A DNA stretch of 26,629 nt from Hydnum rufescens UP504 (GCA_014904985.1 MU129305.1:1-26629), one strand, 5' to 3'. Shown: positions 1 through 11,746, counted from the first letter of the stretch. Notes: generated by a model from the letters alone, not told the origin. A program made the numbers and translations.

Positions 1-1614
1 TATATTATACGAGGTCTCACACTGAATCTCGAGTGTCTAGCTTCTCTTGTCATGGAGAAATCGGGGTCACAAGATTGACGGCCATTTACGTATGCGGCGA
101 AATCTGGCAGCGACTCGGATTATGAAAACGACAGTAATTGCTATTCTCATAGGTATTGTCGCTCTAGTAAGGGCTAGACTGACAGTGAAATAGCATTGAA
201 CTGGTTAGAGCACTTTAACAAAGAGACTCAAGATAAATTGGCACACCTGGGCGAGCCTCGTCTCTTGTTACTCGATGGACATGTTCCCACGAGTCAATCG
301 CATTTGTCAATTATGCCAACACTCATAATATTGTTGTGTTATGCTTCCCATCACACTCAACACATGCACTGCAAGCTCTGGATGTAGTGGTCTTCTCTGC
401 AGCAAAGCAGGCTTGGGTGGAGGAAGTGCATACCTTCGAGACAACAACAGGGTTCAAGGTTACGAAAGAGACCTTCCTAAAAGTCTATGGAGCTGCTCAC
501 CTCAAATCCTTTACTTGCGACAACATCCTAGCCTCCTTCCGGAAAACTGGTGTTGTTCCATTCAACCCAGGAGTGATCACAGTACAGCAAATGGCCCCAA
601 GTGTTGAACTGGCTGCCACTGGGTCCATGCCTATCAACCCTCCATCCCCAGTCAAGCGTGTGCTAGCTATCTTTCGGCAGCTTCACAATGATGACAATAG
701 CACATCAGCTGGCCCACAAAATTATGACAACACACCAACAGCACAGTCTACAAGTAGCAATACTGTAGCGAGTCCGTTGCCAAGGCCTATGGAACTGGAC
801 CCTTCCTTGTTGCCACCATCGACTCCGGAGCAGCTAAAAGATGCATTCTCAGACTCATCTGCTCACTTCCTATTCAGTTCATCTCCATTGAAGTCAACAT
901 CAATCCTTCCCCCATGGATATACCAGAAGCACCCCTTACCTCAGACTCCTAACCAGAGCAACACTGGCCCACTCCCCCCCTTGTCGGAGACTCAAACAAA
1001 GGAAGAAATCCTAGAGGAAAATGAGTTCCTCCGCTCTCATCTTCAAGGCGCAAAGGAACAGATAGCTGTGTACCACATGGCTGTAGATGTGGGCAATGCC
1101 CAACTTACACTTGCTAGACCAAACCCGCCATCAGCTTGCCCACAAAGAGAACAAGAAGGGCAAGGACCACACTCGCATTAAAGCAAATGGGAAGAGTCAT
1201 ATTCTCACTGACCCTGTGCTGCGTGAAGAAATCAGGGAGGCAGATATGAGACAGGAGTGGGCAAGGGTGGAGAAGATGGCTAGAGCGAAGCAGCAATTAT
1301 TAGTGAAGCGTCGCAATGCAAAGGCTGATGCTCACCAGACAGAGCGTGCAGCAGCATGGGAACAAGCCAAAGCAGAGAATGATAGGCAGGAGGCAGAATG
1401 GAAGGAGGTGTGTGTGTGGAGTTGCACTGATGGTGTTCGTCTGCCTCCAAAACCAGCGATGGTGCTGAGAAAGGATATTTTCGCTATGTTTGATCAAGAT
1501 CAGACAGAGGAGATGGAGCAGGATGGACCTGATGACACAGCAGAGGATGGTATTGACAGAGGATCAAGTTCTGACACTGGGAGTAGTGACAGTGAGTCCT
1601 TGGATGGGATCTGA
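1..1614 (+). pseudogene. pogo/Fot-like DDE transposase, C-terminal part, decayed
   Basis: This is a cut-and-paste transposase of the Tc1/mariner superfamily, pogo/Fot branch, with only the second half present. Seen: RLLLLDGH near 260-283 (second catalytic Asp), then in another frame NYANTHNIVVLCFPSHSTH near 309-367 and LQALDVVVFSAAKQAW. These match the usual D...H.LCLP.H.TH.LQPLDV block. The tail near 1130-1610 is a basic and acidic region (HQLAHKENKKGKDHTR) followed by an acidic, Ser-rich end, as in fungal pogo proteins. At least two frameshifts are visible, at about 285-309 and about 1120. A TAG near 175 sits where TGG (Trp before TDSEIALNWLEHF) is expected. DNA before about 170 has no recognised transposase sequence, so the 5' half is lost or replaced. 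The family is fairly sure; function is excluded by the breaks. Confidence 0.8.
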
Positions 1615-1806
1615 GGTGGGTGGTTCAAGGACTGGTAATGGCCGAAATGCACCCTCCTCAGTAATATCCCCCGTCCTTGCTCAGTTTTTGTCCAATTGCT
1701 ATAATATTGCATACACTACAGCAAAATAAACTACACTACAAGCTGATGAAAGTTTCAAGTCAATAGGTTTAAATTTACACCAGGGAGAGTGAAGTCTTGA
1801 AATCCA

Positions 1807-1829
1807 GTTCATCGACCGGTCAATGACTG
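1807..1829 (+). repeat. possible 3' terminal inverted repeat of the pogo-like element
   Basis: The sequence ends in GACCGGTCAATGACTG and is followed directly by TA (1830-1831). Pogo-type elements end in ...ACTG and duplicate TA. The matching 5' repeat would lie before the window, so this is inference from one end only. Confidence 0.3.
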
Positions 1830-1831
1830 TA

Positions 1832-2433
1832 TATTGTGTTTGTGTTTTTTGGGTTCACATCCTACTATGTCACTATTGTGAAAGCTCTAATCGAGGCTTG
1901 GTTTGACTCAATTGAATTGAGTCGGGTCCTGGGGTCAAAAATTTTCTTACTCACTATAATACATCCTAAAGTCTTTGTACTGCAGTCCGAAAAAGAATAC
2001 AAAAGAATGGCAGGAGTTATTGAGTGTAGGCAGAAAAATGGCACACTGTGAGGCTTTCTTTTTTCATCAACAGCAAGTCACAGAATCACTAAATAGGGGT
2101 TTTGAGATCCTCATCTCAAATGAAGCCTAAATATTGTTTACTGGATTTATTTTTCATTTTCTTCTTACTATTTTCACCATTGTGAAACCCCCTGATGTTA
2201 CGTGGAATCATGTTCACATCCAAAAGAGTAAATTTGTTAAGATTTGTTAAGGCACCTATTCTAGAGAATGATAACCTCCACATTTCCGGCTTGTAGAGCA
2301 TGCCCATACCGAATCCATCCTGACACTGCATTGGGAATGTGATAATAGATGGCACGCAAAACCCCAGTTACCAATGGTGAAGTAGTTTCCCTGCACCTAT
2401 GTTAGCTTAATGTGAATCTGATGTATGGTTGGC
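1832..2433. other. about 600 bp without a recognised gene
   Basis: A+T-richer sequence. A 79-codon open frame on the minus strand (2116-2355) has no family features and looks accidental. No RNA gene or clear repeat was seen. Confidence 0.5.
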
Positions 2434-3118
2434 TTACCAGGACAGGAAGACACCAGTTTGCAAGCCTTTGGTTACAAGATACCAGTGTCTACCCAAGGAG
2501 ACCTCAAGGGGGGCATCATGCAATGGCCAGGTTGAGGGCTGTGAGGCAGATGCACTATGCAATGCAATGGGCTCAACAGCAGGAGGATCTACAGGCTCGG
2601 CTGAGAAGACATTGGCAGGTGTCAAAGCAGGTATTGGGGAGGGAATAGATTCAAGTCTAGAGAGAGCTGCACACACAGCAACCCCTTGAGCAGCGGATGC
2701 AACCTCGCGAGCCAAATGGGACATGGGTGTGTGTGGGACGGAGACAACAGGCAATGGGGCAGCATTGGCAGAGTCACCCGAGGGTCCAATTATAGATTCC
2801 CCTTCCATAATGGCAGTTTCATTGCTGATCAGATCATTAGATTGGGGAGGGGGGCATTCAAAAGCAACTTCTGTATCAGGGACAGACATTGATTGTATCT
2901 GAGCAGGAGACACAAGTGGGAGAGGCACCATAGAAGATCTCTCGCTCATGGCAGATATAGTAATGGTGAGTTCAGAGATTGCATGGTTAAGTAGCGAAAT
3001 TTGTGACACCACTTCGTGAAGAAAGGAAAAAAAAGGTGGCAGAGATCAAGATGAATCCTCTATTGTTTGAGGCAGGAAATAAGTACTCACAGTCAGTGTT
3101 TGAGGGTTCACAGGCCAT
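2434..3118 (-). CDS. two-exon hypothetical protein, about 200 aa, unknown function
   Basis: Minus-strand gene model: ATG at 3116-3118, exon 1 3091-3118 (28 nt), intron 3012-3090 (GTGAGT...CACGAAG, 79 bp), exon 2 3011 down to 2434. The frame is kept across the junction. The product is Ser/Pro/Ala-rich with a short possible amphipathic helix near its start (LVSQISLLNHAISELT) and a low-complexity middle. There is no signal peptide, membrane segment or recognised domain. It lies head-to-head with the gene starting at 3229, about 110 bp apart, so the two could share a promoter. No broken frame is seen, unlike nearly everything else here. I do not recognise the protein, and chance is not excluded for a low-complexity frame. 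Confidence 0.45.
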
Positions 3119-3228
3119 TTAGTCCTTAATATTCACTGGTGTCGACACCATCAACCTGGGCCACAAGGCTGTAGCAAGATGGGAAGTTCCAGACTTGCTT
3201 CCAGTGGCACCAGCTGTCTTTCTAAGTC

Positions 3229-4410
3229 ATGGCCCCTCGTCCATGGAGTGAAGGGACCTCCAGGCATCAATGGCTTGATAGCCACAGTCCTGCATATCAT
3301 GAATCCATTCACACCAAGACCAAAATCTCATTTCTCGAGAAGGTATACCATGACTGGTTTGAGAAGTACCACTGGAGTCTGGATGTCAGGACTGAGCTGG
3401 ATCCTATCATGGTTTATGTTGAACCCACTCTAGAGGCAGAAATTTTGAAGAAAAACAAAGCCATAGTCACTAGCAAGGAGGTATGTATTTGGTATCCATT
3501 CCACTTGAATATTTCCTTTCACGGACTAAAACTGTGTAGGCCATAGCATGCTGGTTCACAAGTAAGTACAACAACACTATACCCCTGAAGACGAGGAATC
3601 TGGCATCGTCTCCTTTTCTGTCCACCCTGGCTGTGAGTCTCATCACAGCCATGAAAGCAAAGTTGTCAAATAAGCTGAAACCCCGACTTCCCCAGCTTGA
3701 GCACATATATTCTGCCATGTATTTCGTGGCCAGGGTTAAGCCACATGTTTTGGGACAATGGGAGCATGACAAGAATAAAATGGGACCCAAAAACAAGCTC
3801 TGGAGTCAAGTCTCCTCAAGCCAGGCACTCACCTGGGAGATGTGGGATGCCAAAACCCCTGATATCCATGAAAAAGTCGAGGTGGAGCATCAGTGTCGCT
3901 ATGAAATATCTCTTGCCAATTTCGAACAAGAAAATCCAGAGGGGGTTCTTTGAACCCCTGAGCAGTATGAGGGGTAATTCCATGCTTCTCAATGGTCTAC
4001 TCTAATAATACTGATTGATTCATAGTGCCATAAACTTTCTGTTTCCGTTCCTTGAACAGGTAATGGCGGTCGTCACAGAGAACACTGGGTTCATGATTTC
4101 TGTCCTTGTTGGGGGTCCATCACCTGTTGCAAATGGCAATTTGGCGACGTTCCAGTACATATTATCCCCAAATTGGGCTCTCTATTTATATTGACTGCTG
4201 TCCTTTTCAGCATCCATAAAGGGGTGACTAAAGAAGAACACCCTCTAGACTTCGGTAGTTTTGCCCACGAGCTAGTAAATGATAGCTTGATACCAAAATT
4301 CATTGAATTTCTCAGTAAAGCATTTCGTAAGTACTATTCTATGTTTTAACTGTCCTGCAAATTTGCTCATCAGATTCCTTTACAGTGGATGATGTTTGTG
4401 CATCCCATTC
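3229..4410 (+). pseudogene. multi-exon gene of unknown function, 5' part, split by the retrotransposon
   Basis: Gene model read from splice sites: exon 1 3229-3480; intron 3481-3539 (GTATGT...TGTAG); exon 2 3540-3973; intron 3974-4025 (GTAATT, CTAATAATACTGAT, TCATAG); exon 3 4026-4326; intron 4327-4373 (GTAAGT...ATCAG); exon 4 from 4374, cut at 4410. The first three junctions keep the reading frame. The exon 1/2 style (basic start, FLEKVYHDWFEKYHWSL, then WFTSKYNN) resembles a multicopy Agaricomycete family of unknown function from memory. Damage: an in-frame TGA at 3951-3953, where CGA would fit, and a one-base shift near 4133 between VGGPSPVANG and QFGDVPVHIIPKLG. Exon 4 continues at 19561 beyond the retrotransposon. 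No function can be given. Confidence 0.65.
4406..4410. repeat. target site duplication, left copy (CATTC)
   Basis: CATTC directly precedes the 5' LTR and recurs directly after the 3' LTR at 19556-19560. Five bp is the usual Ty3-type duplication length. Confidence 0.95.
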
Positions 4411-4924
4411 TGTTAGTGGTGTATGAGTCTGGCGGGCACCCGGCCTTACTACCATTCTACTTATGTACATACAATGTACCTCTTGTTCCTACTTGACTCT
4501 TTCTTCTCTTTTCTCCTTCTCAAACCAACCTGGTGGAAAGCTTCTCCACTGGAGTTTGGTGCTGCCCCGGTTATAGCTAGATTCGTCTACATTTACGTAA
4601 TCGACTCGCATAGCTAGCCACGGAAAGACCCGAAATGTATCTTTTTCTCTCCTCATTCAGGCTGCCGTCCGCAGTGTACTGAAACAGTACACTACGGTCT
4701 CTGCACTGAGTGGCATATTACTACTCAGACTCGTAAGCTACGTTATGGTTTGCCCCAAGGATACGGTTCCCTGACTCAGCCCCACTCTTGAACCCTTCGT
4801 CGACCCAACTCGTGGAATGACTCATATTCTAACCGGTGACAGCCACGACCGTAAACCCAGTCCGGAACCCCCACCGGGATTGTCTCGTCACCTTAAGCTC
4901 AATTCGGATACTACCGAATTAACA
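4411..4924 (+). repeat. 5' LTR, 514 bp
   Basis: Starts TGTTAGTGGTG and ends CCGAATTAACA (TG...CA ends). It matches 19044-19555 with 11 substitutions, each a CG against TG or CA, plus two one-base G indels. It contains two perfect short palindromes: GTACAT-ACA-ATGTAC at 4465-4479 and AGTGTACTG-AAA-CAGTACACT at 4673-4693. The LTR should carry the promoter and polyadenylation signal of the element, but I cannot place the transcription start. Confidence 0.95.
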
Positions 4925-5350
4925 CTGGTGGAGTGTGTAAGAACCCGAATACGGGATTCGACACTCATTTCTCCTATCCTCGACCGAGCTTACGAAGCGC
5001 TCTCAAACAAGACCTGCAACCCCCTGTTAAACAGGGTGGATACCTCAACAGGGGTGGTCACTCCCCCAAAAACTATCGAGACCAAAGGCATAGCCTCACC
5101 GAACTGGACCAGGCCCAGCCTGAGGTCTGGACAAAGCCCAGATTCCACCGCCTCCAGCCTCATGGGAACGGTGTGGAAGCCTGGCCACCACACGCAACGT
5201 GATTATTCAGATACCCAGACGAGCGAGGCCGGGTGGGTATTTAAGGATCATTCGTTGTCTACAAACTATACGGACCCCTTACGTGTCGACTACTACATGC
5301 ACACATCCTGAAACACTCCGCAAGACCCTCGTCGAGATAGCGGTTCGGTC
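4925..5350 (+). other. retrotransposon leader between 5' LTR and gag
   Basis: About 430 bp of untranslated leader. An open frame starting inside the LTR runs in the gag frame to a TGA at 5309-5311. It has no gag features, and the first good start in that frame is the ATG at 5351. Confidence 0.55.
4926..4941 (+). promoter_or_regulatory. candidate primer binding site
   Basis: TGGTGGAGTGTGTAAG lies two bases inside the 5' LTR. It starts with TGG, as a site complementary to a tRNA 3' CCA end should. I cannot name the tRNA, and self-priming as in Tf1 is not excluded. Confidence 0.4.
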
Positions 5351-7129
5351 ATGCCTGTATCGAACGAACGAGCCAGATCTACGACCAACGAATCCTTGAC
5401 CAATGAAAACTCCGTAGATCAGGAACTACTCCATCGAAGAACCCTACTGGCATCAGTAGCGGACTCCATACGACGTGAGCAAGGTCCCAGCGCAGCCGCC
5501 GATGTACGTTTGATCAACACCTCGTTATATCATTTGGCGTACAATCTGGATGTGGAGTCTCCCTCGTTCACCAGTACCGTCATCCGTGTGTCTTGCACAG
5601 GACACCCTACAGTCTTTAAACCTGACACGGAGTTCTGCCTGACACTGTTACAATGTGGCCAAATATTGCAAGACACTGCAGTGGAAATGGCAAAGCATTA
5701 CTTCCTATCGGACCCCGATCCCTACAAATTTGACCCGGGGGGCATGTTAGCTGTCCATGTGAGTGCGGGGGTCTCCTCTGAAGACAAGGTCCTACAGCTA
5801 GCTGCCTTGGCCCTATGTCGGTTACACACTGGACTCAAGATCATTGCACAACTGCAAAGTGTCGACGAGAACGAATCTGTAGCCTATACTACGAACTCCA
5901 AAGCACAGGGATATGTGACTGGGATCGTGAATGACCCTCCCCAGGTCACCTCGCCTTTAGCAGCTTACTCAGTACCGGAACGAGGGTTACTATGGCGAAA
6001 TCAAGAGATACCGACGCCTGGAACATTGGCCAGTGACGAAGGGACCCAACTGCCACATCCTCAATTCGACATCCGACGACCCCGCCCTTCGGTAGACCCT
6101 CTACGACAACAGGTCCTGGCAAATTCTACCAGAACGACTGGTATTCGAGGGTCTGAATCCTGGGACTATCGATCCGAACCACCTCCCAGACCAGTGGACA
6201 CCCCCTTGGCTCCTCGAGCCCCATCTGATCACGGACGGCCGGAAGGCACGCACTGGAATCCCCCAGACGGGGGGCCCCCAGATGGAGATGACTCAGGGAA
6301 CGGAGATGGACCCCCTGGCAGAAGGTTCCCCCATCAAGGATGACCTCCGATGGGGCCCGGTGGTGGCCATCCCAACCGAGGGTGGCCCAACAACAGTCCT
6401 CCTGGACCTGGTCCACCAGATCGTGGGCCACCAGCTGTGGCAATCAACGACGCGGCCCGTCAACGAGAAGCGTACTACGAACCTAAGTTTAAACTTGAAT
6501 TCCGGCCTAACGACCTACCAGAGTATGATGGGTCGGATAATGCTTTCATTACGTGGACCGAGGACTTGGACTGTTACGCCACTGGGAGTCGTCGAATGCG
6601 TGAACAACTAGCTTTTGCCACTACCATGAGGTTTACCAAACACACAGATGTATGGTGGCGGAGCCTGCCCAATGCTACAAAGATTCAGGCTAGTCAAGAC
6701 TGGGACTCGTTGAAACTCATTATGAGGACTCGATTACTGGGTACACGTTGGTACGACAAGCAAGTCACTATCTACGATGAACTACGATTCCGTAACCGAG
6801 GGCACGAAAAGGAGACACCCACCGAATGGCTTACCTGTAAGGTAAGGGCCCGCCGAGTATTGCACCTGCTGCCTGATATACCCGATCCTGCGTTCGATTC
6901 CCTGGAAGTGGGTACTCTTATGGAACACGCCCCACCATCCTGGAGAGCCTATGTGGATGTGGACCTTTGCCACGACACGGACACCCTGTTCTCAAGAGTT
7001 AAGGACCAAGAGGACGCCCTTTTGGCCATATCGAACCTTTCCAATTCATGACAGACCGAGGACATAGCCAATGAGGTAATACGTCGAGTACGTGAGGATC
7101 TTCGATGAAGCCAGTACCGTTCGCCCGCC
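5351..7129 (+). pseudogene. gag: gag polyprotein (N-terminal region and capsid), three in-frame TGA codons
   Basis: Gag forms the particle that packages the element RNA. One frame (frame 2) runs from ATG 5351, interrupted only by TGA at 6341-6343, 7049-7051 and 7106-7108. No TAA or TAG occurs, and CGA (Arg) would fit at each. Residues 1-230 are a helical, unrecognised N-terminal region. Residues 230-370 are Pro/Gly/Asp-rich (GPGGGHPNRG and similar). The capsid domain follows at about 6470-7045, with the typical YDGSDNAFITWTEDLDCYA start and WRSLPNATKIQASQDWDSLK. The frame continues without shift into the zinc knuckle segment, so gag and the start of protease were one ORF of at least 780 codons. 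Confidence 0.85.
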
Positions 7130-7711
7130 ATGATGGCCAGTTCAAGTTCACTTGAACCAAGTTACACGTATGAGCCCAGTGACATAAGGTCTAAAAGGAA
7201 ACCCATTCAGCCATGTCGACATTGTGGAAGTGAACTGCACTACAATTACGACTGCGGTTCCTACAAAAAGGATCCAAAGCGAGCCAAACCAACTATGAGT
7301 ACTAGACGTGACATAGCCTACCGTAAGGCCTACATTGCCATGACTTCAGGGTCGGAAGAGGTCTACCAGGCCGCTATGGTAGCCGCCCACGAAGCTCTTA
7401 GTAGTGAGGAAGAGGACAAAGAAACTGACATTCTGTTTACTGTACCTGATGAATCGTCCCTAGAGGGAATTGCTTGCTATGTCGTCCCTGGTGAGGGTGG
7501 ATCCGCCCCTGACCTAAACATTGAAAGGACACACGATTCCCCTGAAGAAGTGTACGCTCCAGAGCCTACGGTAAAAAGGCCCCCAGGACTAGCCAGCCTG
7601 GGAATGGATGCTTTCAAATTGCAATGTTGTGTCGATGATGTGAACGGCCCCATGATTGAAGTGGTCGCCGACTCGGGAGCCGCAGCCACCTTAGTGTCAG
7701 CCAGTGTCTGA
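7130..7711 (+). pseudogene. gag zinc knuckle and start of aspartic protease
   Basis: Same frame as gag. The nucleocapsid zinc knuckle CRHCGSELHYNYDC (C-x2-C-x4-H-x4-C) lies at 7214-7255. An acidic linker (SEEEDKETD) and a Pro-rich stretch follow. The protease active site VADSGAAATLV is at about 7664-7696, with the DSGA codons at 7670-7681. The frame then ends at TGA 7709-7711, while the rest of the protease is in frame 1 (see next entry). This may be an indel. A programmed shift at the protease is less likely because other frameshifts occur downstream. Confidence 0.85.
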
Positions 7712-9351
7712 AGGCCCTGAAGGAACGAGGCCTGGCAATTAAGCAAGGGTTAAAACTGAGACCACTACACCTTACTGGGGAAGCCAAGTGTCTAGGATAT
7801 GTTACGCTCGATCTGTATTTTCGTAGTCAATTGGGGCCCGTACTACTCCGAGGAGTCGAAGCCTACGTTGTCAACGGAATGAACGCTAACCTCTTAATCG
7901 GTGAGGATACGCACCAGGCCTGGCAACTCCATACCATGAGACCCGAACATGAAGCCTATTGGCAAGTGGGAGACAGCGAACACCGAATCCCGGCTAGCCG
8001 CACTACGAGAGATCAGGAAACCTTCATTGCCTCCTGGCAATCAGTAGATGTCCCGCACGACGAAGCCGTTCCCGAGAAAGGACTGGGCACCATCACCCCG
8101 GGAAGAAGGAAAACGGGTACAGGGAAGATTGTGACCCTGGAAGATACTTATATTCCCGGAGGACATGTGGCCCAAGTACGGGTTAAAGGAGACTACGACC
8201 ATTACAATGGACTACGTCTAATCGAGAAACGAATAATATGGAGGGGTAGTCACAGTTTCCTAGCCTCGGTCGACTGTATAGTGGACACGGCGAAGGACCT
8301 AACTTTACCTATTGCCAATCCTTCTTCCTCACCTAAACTGTTACGCAAAGGGGAAGTGGTGGGACACATGCTCGATCCCCTCCAATGTCTCAGCAAGGAG
8401 TCCGACTTGAGCCCAGGAGACAGGGAACGGTTCGAACGAAAGGCCCTATTCATTCGCACGCTTGTAGAGGGATCGCTCAGTAAACAAGACTTGAACCAAA
8501 TGGGCCCCAAGGATCGTCCCAGGAGCCCCCAGGAGACCACCGGTGCGGACTCCCAGGAGTTCACTGGAGAAGGTCCGAAGACCACTGAGACAGGTGATAC
8601 CACGGAACGAAGGTCCCAAGATTTGGAGAGCCTGATCGACGTGGACCCCTCCCTGGCTGCCGAGCAGCGGGTACGCCTCTATGAAGTATTACGGAGGCAC
8701 GAACTGGCTTTCGGATTCGACGTACGATTGGGCAAGCACCCTACCAAAGTGCACATCGAACTAGTCCCCGGTACCAAGCCTATCTCATCCGCACCGTACA
8801 TTGCCTCTCCCGCTAAAAGGGAGCTCATCGACAAACAGTTGGACTTGTGGTTGAAGCAGGGGGTAATCGAACCATCAAACAGCCCTTGGGGAGCCCCAGT
8901 TTTGATCGTACACAAAAATGGCAAGGACCGACTCTGTGTCGATTGGAGGAGGCTGAACGCCGCCACCATACCCAACCAGTTCCCGATACCACAGCAAAGT
9001 GACATTTTACAAGCGCTCTCCGGGGCGCAATATCTGTCCTCTTTCGATGCACTAGCCAGGTTCACCCAACTGGAGTTTGATAGTACCTCTCAACCCTACA
9101 CTGCCATGAGGACACATTGGGGGTTGCATCAATTCACAAGAATGCCCTTCAGATGGAGGAATGGTCCCCCGATTTTCCAATGTGTCATGCAGGAAATCTT
9201 AGCCCCCTACCTGTGGATATTCACACTAGTATACATCGATGATATCGTGGTCTACTCAAGAACCTTTGACGAGCACCTCGACCATATTGGTACAGTCCTC
9301 GAGGCCATTAAAAAGTCTGGAATTACGCTGGTGCCCACAAGTGTCATGTAG
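7681..9351 (+). pseudogene. pol: pol: protease C-terminal half, linker and reverse transcriptase (to YIDD)
   Basis: Frame 1 picks up the protease after the active site (SQCLKALKERGLAIKQG, then NLLIGEDTHQAW). A linker of about 270 residues follows. RT then runs from about 8690: KQGVIEPSNSPWGAPVL, LCVDWRRLNAAT, motif A with SSFDA near 9040, and the catalytic YIDD at 9232-9243. Several normally strict RT residues are changed, for example PFRWRNGPPIFQ where PFGL.NAP..FQ is usual. That suggests missense decay or an odd lineage. The frame ends at TAG 9349-9351 because one A appears lost near 9339 (PT then KCHVGY in frame 3). Confidence 0.9.
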
Positions 9352-10343
9352 GGTATCGAAGTATACAACTTTTAGGACAAAAGGTGTCACGTCTGGGCCT
9401 GTCCACCAATGCGGAAAAGATACAGGCCATTGCAGCCCTGGCCATTCCTCGTCACCGCAAGGACCTGGAAACCTTCTTGGGCATGGCCGTCTATTTCGCT
9501 GCGTACATACCCTGCTTTTCGGGAATAGCAGCCCCATTGTTCGTTTTGTTACAAAAGGGTACGCCCTGGATTTGGAAGGCCAAGCACGAGGAGGCCTATG
9601 AAATGATGAAACGAGCGTTAACATTGGCACCAGTCCGCGGTCACCCGATACGTGGCCAAGGCTACAGGCTATACACGGACGCCTCTGACGTGGCCCTCGC
9701 CGGAGCCTTGCAACAGATCCAGCCCATATTAATTCATGACCTACGCAAAACCAAAACCTACGAACGTCTTTATAAGGCATACAAGGAGGGGGATCCAGTA
9801 CCCAATCTGACCGTGAAGCTCTCAGAGACCCATGATGACCGTCCGGCACCAGGGCCCTGGGCAGAATCATTTGAAGAAACTACTGTCCAAGTAGAGAGGG
9901 TTATCGCCTATTGGAGTCGTACGTGCAAGCCCGCCGAAACCCGGTACTCGGCCACGGAAAGGGAGGCCCTAGCGGCTAAAGATAGTCTAATACGGTTCCT
10001 GCCCTTTATAGAGGGGGAACAAATCCTTCTCGTAACAGACCATGCAGCCTTGCAGTGGGCAAAAACCTACGAAAATGCCAATCAGCATCTTAGCACGTGG
10101 GGAGCAGTATTCGCAGCCTTCCCAGGGATGACTATAGTACATCGACCGGGCTGTATCCATTCCAATGTGGACCCCCTGTCCAGACTACTGCTAACCCCTG
10201 AAGTAGTATCGCCCAAGGATCAAGACCTCCCTAAACTGGTCATGAACGAGAGTGATCAAACAAGTAGTTCGAGTCTCGCTCAATGTTCCCCAGCATGGGA
10301 AGGGCCATATTCGTTCTTACACGAACCCAGACAGTCACACTGA
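9352..10343 (+). pseudogene. pol: pol: RT thumb/connection and RNase H
   Basis: Frame 3 continues RT (LGQKVSRLGLSTNAEKIQAI, HRKDLETFLGMAVYFAAYI), the normal connection region. RNase H follows from about 9660: LYTDASDVALAGAL (first Asp), SATEREALAAKDSLIRF (Glu), LLVTDHAALQWA (Asp) and VDPLSRL near the end. All expected catalytic acids are visible. RNase H removes the RNA strand of the RNA-DNA hybrid. A Pro/Ser-rich linker starts at about 10200. The frame ends at TGA 10341-10343, while frame 2 takes over from about 10283, so another shift lies in the overlap. Confidence 0.9.
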
Positions 10344-11205
10344 ATGATTCGCAGATTACCGACAGCCCACCAGCAACAGTTTCCCCAGGTGTCCCAGACA
10401 CAACCACGGAGATCCAAAGTCTAGAGAGGCTGCCGCCAGGACTAAATTTGTCTATCTCGACCAATACGATTCGTCGTTTCCAGGAGGGATACATCAACGA
10501 CCCAGAGTTCAAAGCCATCTGGACCAGGACAAGAGTCAACTCGGCCACCCAGACCCCACAAGGTCGAAAAGTTGAACTTGAACGCTTCCGCCAATTCATC
10601 AGGGGCAATAACGGACTCCTACTTTTTAAGGACTCGGATGGCCGATCCAGGTTATGCATACCCTCGAAGGAGCAACTCACCCTTGTCAAGGAAGCCCATG
10701 ATGCCCCCACGAGTCCGCTCACGGCTGGTGGGGAAAAATGTTGGAAATACTTCGCCAAGGATTCTACTGGAAGTCCATGTGAAAGGATGTCCTACATTAC
10801 TGCGAAACTTGTGACATTTGCCAGAAGACTAAACATGACCGATTGGGACCCAAGGGCTACCTCCAACTGATCAACGTGCCCATGTTACCGTTCAAAGTCA
10901 TCAGCATGGACTTCATAACGGGACTGCCCAAGTCGGGAGAATATGATGCGATATTAGTCATTGTGGACAAGCTCACGAAGTATGGCATTTTTGTCCCACC
11001 ACCACCCATGTAACCGCGGATAGAACGGCTGCATTACTACATAAAGAAGTATACAAGCATTTTGGCCTACCATCACGGATTGTGAGTGACCGCGATCCAC
11101 GCTTTATAAGCAACTTCTGGCGCGCTCTAGCGAATTACTTCGACACATGACTAGCGATGTCCACCTCGCACCACCCTCAAACTGATGGCCAAACCGAGCA
11201 TATTA
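10283..11205 (+). pseudogene. pol: pol: integrase N-terminus and catalytic core, cut by the nested insertion
   Basis: Frame 2 carries the pre-integrase region (LLLFKDSDGRSRLCIPSKEQ). From about 10717 frame 1 carries the zinc-binding HHCC end (YCETCDICQKTKH). The DDE core has D in MDFITGLPKSGEYDA near 10908, D in VSDRDPRF near 11083 and E in DGQTEH at 11196-11198. A frame change sits in a CCACCACCACC run at about 11000. In-frame stops are TGA 10780-10782 (Trp expected) and TGA 11148-11150 (CGA would fit). The gene is interrupted after 11205 by 5139 bp and resumes at 16345 in the same frame. Integrase joins the DNA copy to the host chromosome. Confidence 0.85.
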
Positions 11206-11206
11206 T

Positions 11207-11222
11207 CCCCCCCCCCCCCCCC
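11207..11222 (+). repeat. poly-C tract at the left end of the nested insertion
   Basis: Sixteen consecutive C followed by GGGG. Its length may be inaccurate in an assembly. Confidence 0.85.
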
Positions 11223-11287
11223 GGGGTCTGCCACCACAGGGGGGCAGTTCATGCAGGTCATGGGTTTGCAGGTGGTGGGCCAGGTTA

Positions 11288-11351
11288 ATAAATAACACAT
11301 TAGTAGAAGAAAAGTACCTTAAATCCACCACACCCGCTGCAGCAGGTGTGG
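11288..11351 (-). repeat. left-arm unit L1 (outermost): A hairpin and intron remnant
   Basis: A palindrome at 11328-11351 (CCACACCCGCTG / CAGCAGGTGTGG, one mismatch). Read on the minus strand it is followed by AAG|GTACTT and TACTAATG. The expected 3' AG is now AA and no B hairpin is present, so the unit is decayed. Confidence 0.6.
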
Positions 11352-11582
11352 CTCATATGCCCCAGTCGGGGGCCTGGGCTCCATTTGGGCAGACTCCTGA
11401 GGGAGTGTTTGCGGTTTTCGTTCATATGGGCGTTCACGGTTTTCGTTTGTGTGGTCATGCGGGTTTTCGTTCCTGGTTTTCGTTTGCAGCGTGTCATTCA
11501 GCGGGTTGTTGTCTGGGGTTGCACTGGGTTTTGTTGGTGGGTCGGCAGATTCGGGCTTGGTGGTGTAAGTTTCATGGGTTAG

Positions 11583-11643
11583 CTAAAATTAAAAGAATAC
11601 ATACATTATATGGCCACACACCCGCCGCGGCGGGTGTGTGGCC
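11583..11643 (-). repeat. left-arm unit L2: perfect 32-nt A palindrome, shrunken intron
   Basis: The A palindrome at 11612-11643 is perfect (GGCCACACACCCGCCG and its complement). On the minus strand it is followed by GTATGT...TTTTAG only 22 bp long (11583-11604). The middle of the intron, with hairpin B, is missing. Confidence 0.7.
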
Positions 11644-11746
11644 CTATTCTCCTGCTCTTCTGGTTCGTGGTTTCATATGGGCGGGGTTGGGTTGGTGGTG
11701 TACTCGTTGGCTCGGGGGCCCGCGCATTGAGGTTGGACAGCTTGAC

